Shown: positions 10,652 to 20,800 of the stretch, in pieces
Numbering within the stretch: position 1 is the stretch's first letter
Layout of the letters: each line of letters opens with the position of its first letter
Assembly: GCA_039111635.1 (NCBI GenBank)
Contig: JBCAQO010000006.1
Location: forward strand, 744,001-808,000
DNA from: Heterobasidion occidentale
Lineage: Eukaryota > Basidiomycota > Agaricomycetes > Russulales > Bondarzewiaceae
DNA: 64,000 nt
Direction: 5' to 3'
Made by a program: the position numbers and the translations under genes
Notes under the pieces: model-generated
The model's input: only the letters and a program-made list of their open reading frames with translations
Told to the model about the DNA's origin: nothing
Database searches by the model: none

Positions 10652-13067
10652 ATGGCCTCCGCTACCACTTCCCCTCACGCCTCCAACACCTCCTCCCCCA
10701 ACTGTTAAGACCTGGTCTTCGCACGTGATATGTCAGGAGGCTCCTGAGTCACTGAGGGATGTGCCAATCCAGGTACGTCCGATAAAAGCACCAGCGGCTA
10801 CTTGTGTGCGTAATTCGGGATGTACGAGGATTCATGATGATATTGCGTCTCTAGGAATGCACAAAGGTTTTCCCACAGATATGGAGGTACGACCTGATGC
10901 AGACCCGGATGGCAGTAGATATGCTGCCTACTAAAGTCGAGATAGAATACTGCTAGTCCTGTGTAGAACTCAGCCAGTATTGAGATGGCGACTAAGTGGT
11001 TGAGGATGATAATGGAGAGAAGCGCAGGGCAAGTCAAACCGATGCTCAAGCAGATGTTCTATTGACAATCAATAATCTGGCCTACTGGCAAAGACTATGA
11101 TGTAGCAGAGGTATGGCTAGTACCAAAGGTCAAGAGTAAGAACAGGTGGGAGTAACAAAGGTGAATGAGCTGGCGATACAGGTATCTGGCTCGTTCTATA
11201 TATACGCGATCCGCTTTAGGGCAAGATTTACAGAAGGTCTGTGCTCAAGGCACCAAATAGAAGTAAACAATCAACGATCGGAATGATGTAATCTACGATG
11301 CGATCAAGGAAGCATGATGCAATCAATGATGTCAGTGATGTAACTGATCGTTAACTCAGGAACGAAAGATAAGATAAGATAACTCAATGTCTGTTGGTGA
11401 AGTCAAGGGGTTGGTCACCGGGTATAGGTCATATCCGTTGGTCATAGACCACGTGTCATATGATCAGGTGATCATATATCATGTGTTATGAGCCGGCTCT
11501 TAACACCAACCCCTTCATCCTTCGCACCATCTCCCCGCCCACTACCACACCCACGCTCGTTGACGACACAGACTCGGATTACGACAGCGAGGATGACATC
11601 CCCTCGGAAGGCGTCCCGGTCACGGATCCCCTTACAGAGTTTGTTATTCCCCGTTTCCCGGCTGAAATGCCAAACCCCCACATCGCCGTTCCTCCGTTGG
11701 CTTTCGCCATTCACAACGAAAACCCTCGCCTCCGAATCCGCGCCATACCCAACCCCCTTCACGACATCCGTCTCTACCAGGACCTGAAGACGAATAATAG
11801 CGTTTACCACCTCACACTCGCCGAGGACGAAGCCCCTATCATTCTGAACCAGCCTGGCTTGAGGAACCCCCGTGCTTTCCTTTTCTATTTACAGCAAGCA
11901 GTCTGGGCGCAAGCCTATCAGGTTTTCTCTGGACCACTCAACCAGACCCAAGCCATCCTCCTCGCCAACCTCACCGTCACCTCCTACCGCATGAAAGGGT
12001 TGATCAATCTCCCCGCCATCCGCAACGACATGGTAAATTTCCGACTGGGAGGGATATTTACCACCAGCTCCATCCTCATACAGGCGCACGCCATACCCGC
12101 CTGGCTCGACGTACTGGCTCGAATCCGCTACAAGGAAAACACGATCCGCTGGTTCCGATTCGCAGGACATAATGGAGCGCGTCTGGAGATCGAAGAGTAC
12201 GTCCCTAAAGGGCTACTGCCGACCCACTCCTTCCCACTTAACAGTCGAGGGGTTCACCCCATTGCGTGCTACTGGCCTGGCGGATGTACCCCGGAGGATA
12301 ACGTTAGGCCCTGGGTCATGACCAAACCGGATATACAGGAACAGGGGTTTCACCAGATTGACGCTGAAGAACCCATGGCTGTCGATCCCCCGGCTGACAC
12401 CGAACCCGAGCTCCTAGCGGCAGAACCCTTTCGGCCCACCAACGAGGAGACCGCTGAATTCATGCGGCCCACCAGTCCCCCTTACGACCCCAAACAAGTC
12501 GTCCGGGATCGCCAGGTACTTCGGCCGTTACCGGTACCACCCCCGTCACCCCCTGCTGTGTCCCCATCCCCCCCCTTACTCGGCGACAACCTCACCCATC
12601 CTGTCATTGTCGACGAAGCCTCCCCCCAGTCACCGGACGTTCCTGTCGCAACTGAGGAAGGATGGCCTGCCGATGCCATGGACTCCGAGAACGTTTGGCC
12701 TACCCCTCCTGCTCTCCCGCCTTCTCCACCCACCGACCCCGCCACTCGTACCTGCTGGGAATGCGGACGCACCGGCCATCTCGTCGTGGAATGTCCAATC
12801 ACGGGCATTCGCCAGAGAACGGACGTTACGGTGCGCGGTTTTCTTCAAGACTACGATAGGCATCGCATGCAGTCCCGGCGCCTTCGTCTACAGATGGATA
12901 GGACGGCTGAGGAATACGGGTACCACAAGCAGGTGTTAGACCACTTGATTGACACCGCTAACTGGACTGGATACCCCGCGCGGAGCATCCCCACCTTCGA
13001 CGAAGTCCACCTGAGGAGACCCGCCCCTACCATCGGTGCACCCGCCAAGCGCCGAAGACTTGTATAG
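10652..13067 (+). CDS. Accessory post-pol ORF with CCHC zinc knuckle, interrupted by a solo LTR after codon 17
   Basis: The coding sequence starts at ATG 10652 and reads 17 codons to 10702, where a family-B LTR plus target duplication (10703-11510) is inserted. It resumes in the same frame at 11511 and runs without a stop to 13067. The uninterrupted gene would encode about 535 aa. A 250-residue globular region (LRIRAIPNPLHDIRLYQDL, FLFYLQQAVWAQAYQVF, IRWFRFAGHNGARLEIEEY) is followed by a long Pro-rich linker and a single zinc knuckle, CWECGRTGHLVVEC (C-X2-C-X4-H-X4-C, near 12753-12794). The C-terminal segment is charged and helical and ends in a basic KRRRLV. Gag-like nucleic-acid binding is plausible. 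I do not know a named family. It is the only internal gene of the element without decay other than the LTR insertion. Confidence 0.7.
10703..11505 (-). repeat. Solo LTR, family B, nested in the gypsy accessory ORF
   Basis: The 803-bp LTR reads TGTTAAGACCTGG at its left end and GGCTCTTAACA at its right end, so it is inverted relative to the copies at 33633, 39021 and 43293. The target duplication is a perfect CCAAC (10698-10702 and 11506-11510). No internal domain or second LTR is present, so this is the product of LTR-LTR recombination. It inserted after the family-A element, because it sits inside it. Confidence 0.9.
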
Positions 13068-13078
13068 AGAGGGGGTAG
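13066..13078 (+). promoter_or_regulatory. Polypurine tract before the 3' LTR
   Basis: A purine-rich AGAGAGGGGGTAG run directly abuts the TGTTAG start of the 3' LTR. It overlaps the stop codon of the accessory ORF. This position and composition fit the polypurine tract that primes plus-strand DNA synthesis in LTR retrotransposons. Confidence 0.6.
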
Positions 13079-13908
13079 TGTTAGGACCGCGTCCTAACAC
13101 GTGCTTCGCACGTGAGTGGATGGGCTGGTCAAGTGCTTCGGACTTGTTGCAGACTCAGACCGCTTTCCATGACTCCTTACTATTTACATGCTGATGCATG
13201 AACGCTGACTTCTGGTTCCTGTTTCTTGATGTGGACAGACATTGGTTCCTGACCCCCGTTCCTGGTTCTTGATCGATCGAAGATGTGGATGGACATTAGT
13301 GATTGGATTACTATATTTGGTTATATGGCAGGTCAATGAGGTATTCTAGCTTACGGATCTCGATCGTTGACTTTGGTACCTAAGAAGCGCACGGACCAGA
13401 TCTTGATCCTGCCCTAGACACTTCTGTACGTAAATAGCCGAGATGAGCTTCTAAGAAGCTCAGCTCGTTCACCTGTAATACACTCGATCTCTGCACTGCA
13501 CCCGTCTGGCTACCTTCCTAGCCCACGCTTCGTGATCTCTGTCAGATCTGAGAAACTCTTTGCACGGTCTGACGAAGCGCTGGACTTGTCTCCTTCCCTC
13601 CCCTCCCTCTACTCATCCGCTTCTATACCGGGCTAGCTGCCTTCCGCGTTCTCAGTTGGACACCCCCTCGTGTCATCTGTTGGACAGGAGAAGATCATCC
13701 GGTTCCTCCTCATCATCGAGAAGACCTCGAAGATCACCTTCTCAATCTCTTCGAGAACAAAGCCGACAGCGACCCCGAGTTCCTCGAAAGAGCTCAAAGA
13801 CGATCCATCGTCTTCATCCATTGGAGTCTACGACTATACGAACCAGTGGAGGTTTAGCCTAGGGACCCCTTTGTGCATCGGTGCACGTGATAGGTCTCCG
13901 ACCTAACA
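13079..13908 (+). repeat. 3' LTR of the gypsy element (family A)
   Basis: This 830-bp LTR has the same TGTTAGGAC...ACCTAACA ends as the 5' copy. It differs from the 5' LTR by a 3-nt and a 1-nt deletion and about eight substitutions, most of them in the last 150 bp. It is followed directly by the right copy of the target duplication, TTAGC. Confidence 0.95.
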
Positions 13909-13979
13909 TTAGCCCGAACCCGGCAAAGCACTGAGGGGAGGCATCACGCGTCTATCGGTGCATGCAATCCTCTTATCCG

Positions 13980-15420
13980 CACCTTTTTTCGTCTGCCGCG
14001 AGACAGATGACGACGTCAAGGCCCTCGTCACCCGTATCTGAGCTGACATCGAGCACGTCCAGCTTCAGGACGGCTTCACTGTCGTCCGCTATGCAGATGC
14101 CATAGCCAGGGTGAGCCTGTCTCGTGCTGGCCTCCCTGTGTTGCTAACCCACTTACTCGTTCGTGCTTGTCAGTATGGCTCCGACAAGCACGACACCTGC
14201 TTTGGCCTCGAGGTCCGTCAGTCGCTTTGCTGCTTCCTCCCTTCTCTGACTGACGTGTTCAGATCACCAACGCCCGCGCGCACCCAGCGCCCGCGCGGCC
14301 CTCAGCGCCTCGCGGGCCACGCTCGACTGCCTCGTCATCTGCTCCGGGTCCGTGTCAGACACTGCCTTTGCACACGCCACGTGTGAGTGCACCCTCGAGC
14401 CCTCTGTCGTCATCCCCTACTCCCTTCCTCCTCAATGAGTCAACTGACCGACTGACGGGGATCGCGTTTGCAGGAGCGTGTGGAGGTGATGCAGGCGAAT
14501 GCAGGCGCGCTTGCATGGCTGCGCGAGAGCCATACCATGCGCGAGCTTGCCGCTGCGGGCGAGGGCGAGGACGCGCGCATGCGCGCAAACGATCTTGACG
14601 GTGCGGACGACGCCCAGGGCCTGAACGTCTCGCAAGGTGACGTCGTGTATCTTGCGACGCGCCGGGACCCACCAGAGGTGAGTCTAGCCGCCTCTGGTCC
14701 TGCCTGCTCGGTGCGCTGACACCGCGCGTGCGCTCACTCAGGGAGGATCGACGGCGCTTGGGTGGCAGCGCCTGCGCCTCGCCGACCTAGTGCAGTCGCG
14801 CCGCGCGTCCCTCGCGCGTGCTCCTTCTCGTTTTGCGCGTGTGTGACGTTCCCTGCCGCAGGCGAGTACGCGCCGCCCGCGGTGCCGCACTTTCTGTGGG
14901 TGACGGAGTTCCCGCTGTTCGCACACGCGGATGTGGACAAGGACGCGCTCGCGTGCGGGCGGTGAAGCAGCTCGCATCACCCATTCATAGCGCCGATGTG
15001 GCAGGATGTGCGCACGCTGTACGAGGGCCGCGCTGACGAGGTACGTCTCTCCCTCCCCCTTCTTTCTCTCCGCGCGTGCATCCTCGGCGGCTACGTAATG
15101 TGCTAAGGCGGGGTGGACGTGGTGCACGCAGGTTCGCGGGCAGCACTACAACCTGGTGCTTGACGGCGTCGAGATCGGCGGCGGCTCGGTGCTCGTGCAC
15201 GATGCAGCAATGCAGGAGCACATCTTCAAGCACGTTCTTCAGGTGCGTGTGCACTTGCGTCTCTCTTCCCCTCACGGATTGATGTGAATTTTTGGGGCCA
15301 GGTGTGTGTAGCTCAACGAGTGCGAGAGGGCCTCGTTTTATCATTCGTTGCATGCGCTCAAGTGCGGCTTGCCACCGCACGGGGGCATCACGCTCGATAC
15401 ATTGTTCTCACCACCTGCCT
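13980..15420 (+). pseudogene. Mitochondrial-type aspartyl-tRNA synthetase, internal fragment
   Basis: Short exons separated by GT-AG introns read as bacterial/mitochondrial-type AspRS. Segments are a stretch ending FTVVRYADAIAR (near 14070), then YGSDKHDTCFGLE after an intron, HFLWVTEFPLFAHADVD (near 14885), HHPFIAPMW (near 14980), NLVLDGVEIGGGSVLVHD (near 15150) and ALKCGLPPHGGITL (near 15355). The enzyme charges mitochondrial tRNA-Asp. The copy is dead: the catalytic N-terminal half and anticodon domain are missing, a TGA near 14039 replaces what should be a Trp codon, and the sequence ends inside class II motif 3 before the expected GLDR. The missing 5' part is not found left of the gypsy insertion either. 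Confidence 0.7.
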
Positions 15421-15699
15421 CTTTTTTTTAAGTGTGCTTTGTTTTGCTTTGTGTCCAAGAGACGTGTGCACCTGCCCTTCCCCATGCCTTCCCTGCCATG
15501 TCCCCTTCTCCTCCGCCTTCTCATTCGCTGCTTCACTTCCTAGCCCTAGCCCTTCCCTTTGCTTGGCTGCCCTTGGCCTGTCTCCCCTTGGCTCCCTCTC
15601 TCCACCACCCACAGCCCATGCCCGGTCCCCGTAGATCGACCCCTGTCTCCTTCAACTCCACCTCCAAGCTCACAAGCGTGCTCACCCTCCCGCCCCTCC

Positions 15700-16510
15700 A
15701 CTTGTCCGCAACCACACTCACGGACACCCTCATCAATATTCTCGGCCCAGCCCCACAGAAGAGAGCCATGGGACCGCCGCCGCGCAGTCCCTGCTCGCGC
15801 TCGAGGCTATCCCGCCACGCTACTGCTCCATCAAGTGCTGCAAGGCCATCATCGGCGGCGACTACGTTTACAAGATGTGCGTCCCGTGCTGCAAGCGCTA
15901 CTGGGGTACGGCACCACCAAGCAATCCAAGTCAAAGAAGGATCGCGTGGCCGCGCTGGCGGAGCTCGTGCACGCCAGGAAGATCGAGGATTAGAGGATCA
16001 GAGGTGCACAGATGCCGGACTCGACGTGTGTGCTCTTCACTCTTTTCTCCCTTTTTCATGCTATCTCTCCACCCTTTCCTTCCATTTTTCTTCGCCTTTT
16101 CCCCTTTCCTTCTTCCTTTCTTTTTGGCACTCATTCTCGCATGCTCACTGCAGCCGCTCGACGAGCTCCCTGCGTGCAAGCGGCGTGCATAGGAGGGCAA
16201 CATCCTGCATGGCCTGCCCCCACCAGATCCTGCCGAGTACCCGCCCACGCCACAGCTGCCCGTGCACATGTGCACCGTGTCGCACTGCCACGCGATCTTG
16301 CCCATCCACTACGAGTTCCGGTGGTGCATGCAGCACCACCTGCAGGACTGGCACCACAGCAAGCTGAAGCATGTGTGTGACAATGAGGTCAAGGCGGTCC
16401 TGCTCATGAGCAAGGGTGTGGAGCTGGCGGAGGGAGAGGCTGGTGGAGAAGGGGGAGAACGTGAGGGAGAGGGTCAAGAGGACAAAGAGGAGGAGGGGGA
16501 GGGTGTGGGC
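15700..16510 (+). pseudogene. Fragment of a Cys/His-rich basidiomycete hypothetical protein
   Basis: Two related Cys-containing blocks are visible in different frames: PRYCSIKCCKAIIGGDYVYK followed by a Lys-rich helix (near 15815-15990), and HMCTVSHCHAILPIHYEFRW with HSKLKHV (near 16265-16380). The pattern C-X3-CH...C..H..Q...SKLK recurs in unnamed basidiomycete proteins and may be a zinc-binding module. Frames shift repeatedly and no complete gene can be built. Function unknown. The fragment lies between the synthetase and transporter fragments in the same orientation. Confidence 0.4.
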
Positions 16511-16769
16511 AAGCAGAGTGGAACCACTGTACATGAACGAGCTGCTGGATTTCGATCGCAAGTGGAAACACACCCCGGACGAGGTAGGGAGCGCCCGTTG
16601 CATTGCGGTAGGCTGCTTTCTGACTACCTATCCTCTTTTTGTAGGCCAAAGGGTCTTCCGTGCACGCATTGCCCTCGGGCATCCCGCCTCCCGCGCCGGG
16701 CATACCACCCACGAACGCAGGTGCAGCACTGCCACTGCCACTGCCTCTAATGACGCGCAGATTGATGCG

Positions 16770-17710
16770 CACGCAGCGGACAGGGAGGAGCCGCTCTTCA
16801 TCTTGACCGCGTTCGCAATCTTGTACGGGCTGTCATTCGTGTCGATCCCTGCAATGCTCACGCACATCTTCCTCTGCTACCACAAGCAGATCTGGACGCA
16901 GGCGCAGAGGAGCTTGAGTGAGCAGCCGGATATTCATGCATGCCTAATGAACATGTACCCGCAGGTGCTGGACTGGTGGTATGTGCTCGTGTTTCGTGAG
17001 TGCTGGTGCTACTTGTGCACCATAGGCAGGGGCTGATTCGCTTCTTTTAGTGTCATTGTGCGAAGTGAGCATGTTCGTGTTCGGGGTTGTCGCCATCGAG
17101 GTCTGGGACACCCAGTTCCCCGTCTGGGCCTTTGCCCTCTCACTCATTGTCGGTGTGTCTCCCACCTGTCCTCTCCTTCCTGCGCGCCTCGGCTGACAAT
17201 TCGCGCGCGTGTGCAGCCTTCTTCTGCACCATGCCGATTGGGATCATCCAGGCGATCACGAACCAGCAGGTTGCAAACATGATCACGGAGCTTGTCATTA
17301 GGTACGCGCTGCCAGGGTGGCCGGTCACGATGATGACGTTCAAGACATGGGGGTACATCACAATGGCCCAGACACCGCAATTCATGCAGGAATTCAAGCT
17401 CACGCACTACATGAAGGTGCTGCCGCGCCCGATTTTCTTCTGCCAGGTCATGGTGACTGTCATTGCGGGCACCGTGCAGCACTGCAGCTCAACGGGCAGG
17501 CATGGCTGTTTACGAACATTGAGGATATGTGCTAGTTGGGCCAGCTGAATGGGTTTTATTCGCCCCAGCATGCAAGTGTTTGGGATAGCATCAATCATTG
17601 TGAGTGCTTGCGCGGGATCTTGGTTCGCTGATGCGCTCTCGGTTGTGGCTTGTAGTGGGGCGTCATTGGGCCTTCGGCACACCGTACGCTAGAAGGAATG
17701 GCAATGCAAA
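16770..17710 (+). pseudogene. OPT-family oligopeptide transporter, C-terminal fragment
   Basis: Readable exons include ILTAFAILYGLSFVSIPAML, then NMYPQVLDWWYVLVF (near 16950-16995), VWDTQFPVWAFALSLIV (near 17103), MPIGIIQAITNQQ (near 17231), FKTWGYITMAQ (near 17340) and FKLTHYMKVLPRPIFFCQVM (near 17395-17452). These are core membrane segments of fungal OPT transporters, which import small peptides with protons across the plasma membrane. The N-terminal half is absent, frames change after about 17480, and homology fades near 17700. It is a dead fragment that kept its introns, so it is not a retrocopy. Confidence 0.7.
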
Positions 17711-17822
17711 ATGCTCGGTGAGAAAAAGACGCGCACGGTCAAGATGATTTGTGGCAGTGTCAAGATTCTGGTGGATGTAAACAAGATATCAGTATGCAAA
17801 TCAACAAAGCACCCACGATGAT

Positions 17823-20800
17823 TCAAGGCAGATAGCTCCCTTCACCAGCTATGCTGTTGATGCTATTGAAACTGTCGCTGTTGACGATGGTGTGCACGCC
17901 ACCAGGGTGTGCAACCTGCTTTGAGGCGGGCACAATGTTGCCATCGGGGTCACTCCTAGTAACAAAAAGCAATGTACGTTGAATTCACATTATCGGATTC
18001 ACAATCTAACTATCTGCTTGAGACGAAGGAACATGTCTGTATCCACAGTGTCAACCACTAGTAAGTCTCCATTCCTCTCAAAATCTTCCACCAACAGAGC
18101 ACCCCAAATGATAGACCGCACAAAAAATGAACTCGCAAGATGTTCGGGGCTTCGCACGGACTTGGAATAATCCAAAATCCACATCCTTCTGCCGATGAGG
18201 TCCGCTGAGAGCTGCATCGAACGGATGGATCAATGCAATGGGGTAATCTCTGTCCTCCACCTTATAATTGAAAACCAGCACTAATTGCGCAAAGATAGGA
18301 CCCCTGACGGTGTCGACAATAACGCAGTCGTACCGCGGCTTCTTATTGAAGGATGGATTGCAACGCAGGTAGTCAATCTTTTCCCGCCAGTCGACTGCGG
18401 ACTCGTACCGAACCTTGAAGTAGCGGTATTCCCGGATCTATGGGAATGCAGGTTGAGATTTCAGAGTAGCTATTGCTATATAGATATAACACATACCTTG
18501 TCATCTGCATCAAGCTTGATGCTTTCTGCTGATTTGTTGAATTGGTGAACAAGATTGGCTGTTAGCCATTTGATTAATCGCTTTGAGAAATCCTTGAATG
18601 CAGGATCTGGATTGGCTTCTTCATGGCTCCGAAGGGAATTGGCATGACGAGCACCAAGAATGACATGACCGGCATAAAGGATAGTTGACCTGCCACCTTC
18701 TAGAATGTCAAAGCCTTCTTCTTCCTCCCTTTGAAGACGTTTGAATGTTTTCATATGCTGGATTTGAGCACGAACAAATTTGATAATGAGATTATTCTGG
18801 TCCACATTCAAAATCTAATCAAAAATATTAGGTTTACCAATGCTAATATGCAAAAAAAATACCTGAGGAGCAATATTCTTCTTGTTTGTTTGAAGAAGAT
18901 ATGCATATTTGATAGGCCCATGCAACTTCTCATTTGGCTTTGTATTGTAATTGCGGGTAGCCCCTTTTTCCTAATATCTTCAAATAAATGCTTGTGTGTA
19001 TGAATCTTGGGAAAATTCCAATTCTTCAGATTGTCTTCATCTACATGTGCAGTATATTTCTAGACCAAGATAATGTAAGCTTAATACAAGATTTAATAAA
19101 TCAATAAAAACCTTGAGCAGCTTCTCAAATTCCACAAAAGCTGCTTCGCCTGCAGCAATTGTTTCTTCTGTGTAGACTTCAAGTGCAGCATACATATCCA
19201 ATACCACATAGCTGCGAACACATTGAAGCAATTGATATCCTAATTTAGTCTTCTGCTTGTTATCCAAAATATTGTGGACCGCAAAAATAATAGCCTATAC
19301 ATAATATTAGATAAATTTAAAAGGCAAATATAAAAATTGAAATTACTTTGGAAATATGTTCATATTTACTCCCATCTGTGAAATCTACATCCATGACACT
19401 TGAGAAGTGGTTGAGATCCTTCCATGAGGATTAAGTCCATTCTATAAATAAGCTTTAGTTTTGTGACCAAATACTAAAAAATAAAACTTACCGTTTATCA
19501 ACAGTCTGTTCTGCTGATCAACCAAGATCCTCCATAATCTGTTTAAGCTCAGGCCATAGATGTTTACCAAATACACCAAGATGATATGCATGAAGTCGGT
19601 CCCATGACAGAGCATAATGTACATCGGTATTTGAAACTGACCAAAATGCATTCTTTAAAGAATGAGGATGACAAATATTAAATAGGATAATTAGACACTT
19701 ACTTTGACTGGTCTAAGACTCAATGGCTTGAAAAGTTTTTCTTTATCGACAAAGGACTTCAAACCTTTCGCCTGCTCAAAGATATCCTCCGACTGATTGC
19801 TTGTGCGTCGCAAATGGGTTTTAGAGAGATCTGCCAACTCTTTATGAGGGACAAGACAGATTGGGCAAGGACATAACCCTTTTGAACCCCGTATCAAAGC
19901 TATGACACATCTAAAAAATTATATGAATAATAAAAGAAATAAAAAGAAATAAACTCACTGTTCCTCATAGTCAGCTGATAAAATCAGTATCATTGGAAAG
20001 AGCCATCGTTTTTTCCCATCAGCACAAGAAAAGAAGAATCCATACTTTGAATGCTGCTGAATCGACTCCAATAAACGAATAAATGATTCATGCCAGACAA
20101 CATTCTTGAAATTAGCAAAAGAAGTCTTTTTCTTTTCTTGAGGCTCCTCAGAAACACCTATTGAATGTTAGAAGGATATATTGTCAATAATAAAATGCAA
20201 ACTCACAATTGGTAGCCATCCAATGAGGCGACCACCACCTACACCTCACCATTTCAAATTTCGGTTGGGAGGTTCGCAAGACGTGCAAATACTGGATATC
20301 CTTTTTGTGTGCCAAATGTTGACAGTTTGGTCTTGTCTGCATATAGGATATAACACAGGGGATTGGCTGTCGGAGGGATTTTAGACTAGCAAAAGTAAGA
20401 CTATGAATCTTGAATATAAGAGGAGAAACCCTTACTTGAGCTTTCCAAAACCCATCGGCAGTCCAAGGCTCATGAAACAATCGCACAAACTCTGTACCAT
20501 TGAATTTGGAGATCTTTTCGGCATCCCAAACCCAGTGTGGAGCCAACAGCAGATCTTCGAGGAGGTCCATCATCCATTCCCAGAGTGGCTTGAAATGAAT
20601 GTTGAACTTGCGGTCTTGACCCTTGTATGGAATGGAGACCTCTTCTTGTTCAAACTGAAAGAATAATCAGAACATTTACTGAACCAGTACAATTTATCTG
20701 CTTACATTCGTGAGGGTATCAGCTTTACTCTTCAGTAGATCGTACATCTCAGTGTGTGACTTGAGAGTCATCGATTCTGCACCCTGAGCCCGCTTGAACA

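Larger units (their letters stand above)
2716..13908 (+). mobile_element. Full-length Ty3/gypsy (chromovirus) LTR retrotransposon, LTR family A, non-autonomous
   Basis: The element is bounded by two LTRs that start TGTTAGGAC and end CGACCTAACA. It is flanked by a perfect 5-bp duplication, TTAGC (2711-2715 and 13909-13913). Internal order is gag, protease, reverse transcriptase, RNase H, integrase, chromodomain, which is the Ty3/gypsy order. A further zinc-knuckle ORF lies between pol and the 3' LTR, and a family-B solo LTR (10703-11505) is inserted in it. The element is 11.2 kb, or about 10.4 kb without that insertion. gag and pol are broken by stops and frameshifts, so it cannot move on its own. 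The LTRs differ by only about 8 substitutions and 2 small indels over about 830 bp, so insertion was recent. No clear primer-binding site was found after 3549. Confidence 0.95.

Noticed and set aside
14355..15380. Long Arg-rich frames on both strands within the AspRS fragment
   Set aside because: High GC content leaves antisense frames open. The sense-strand exons match AspRS motifs instead.
13909..17710. Calling the gene-fragment cluster a Helitron
   Set aside because: No Rep/helicase sequence and no convincing TC...CTRR termini were found, so the capture mechanism is left open.
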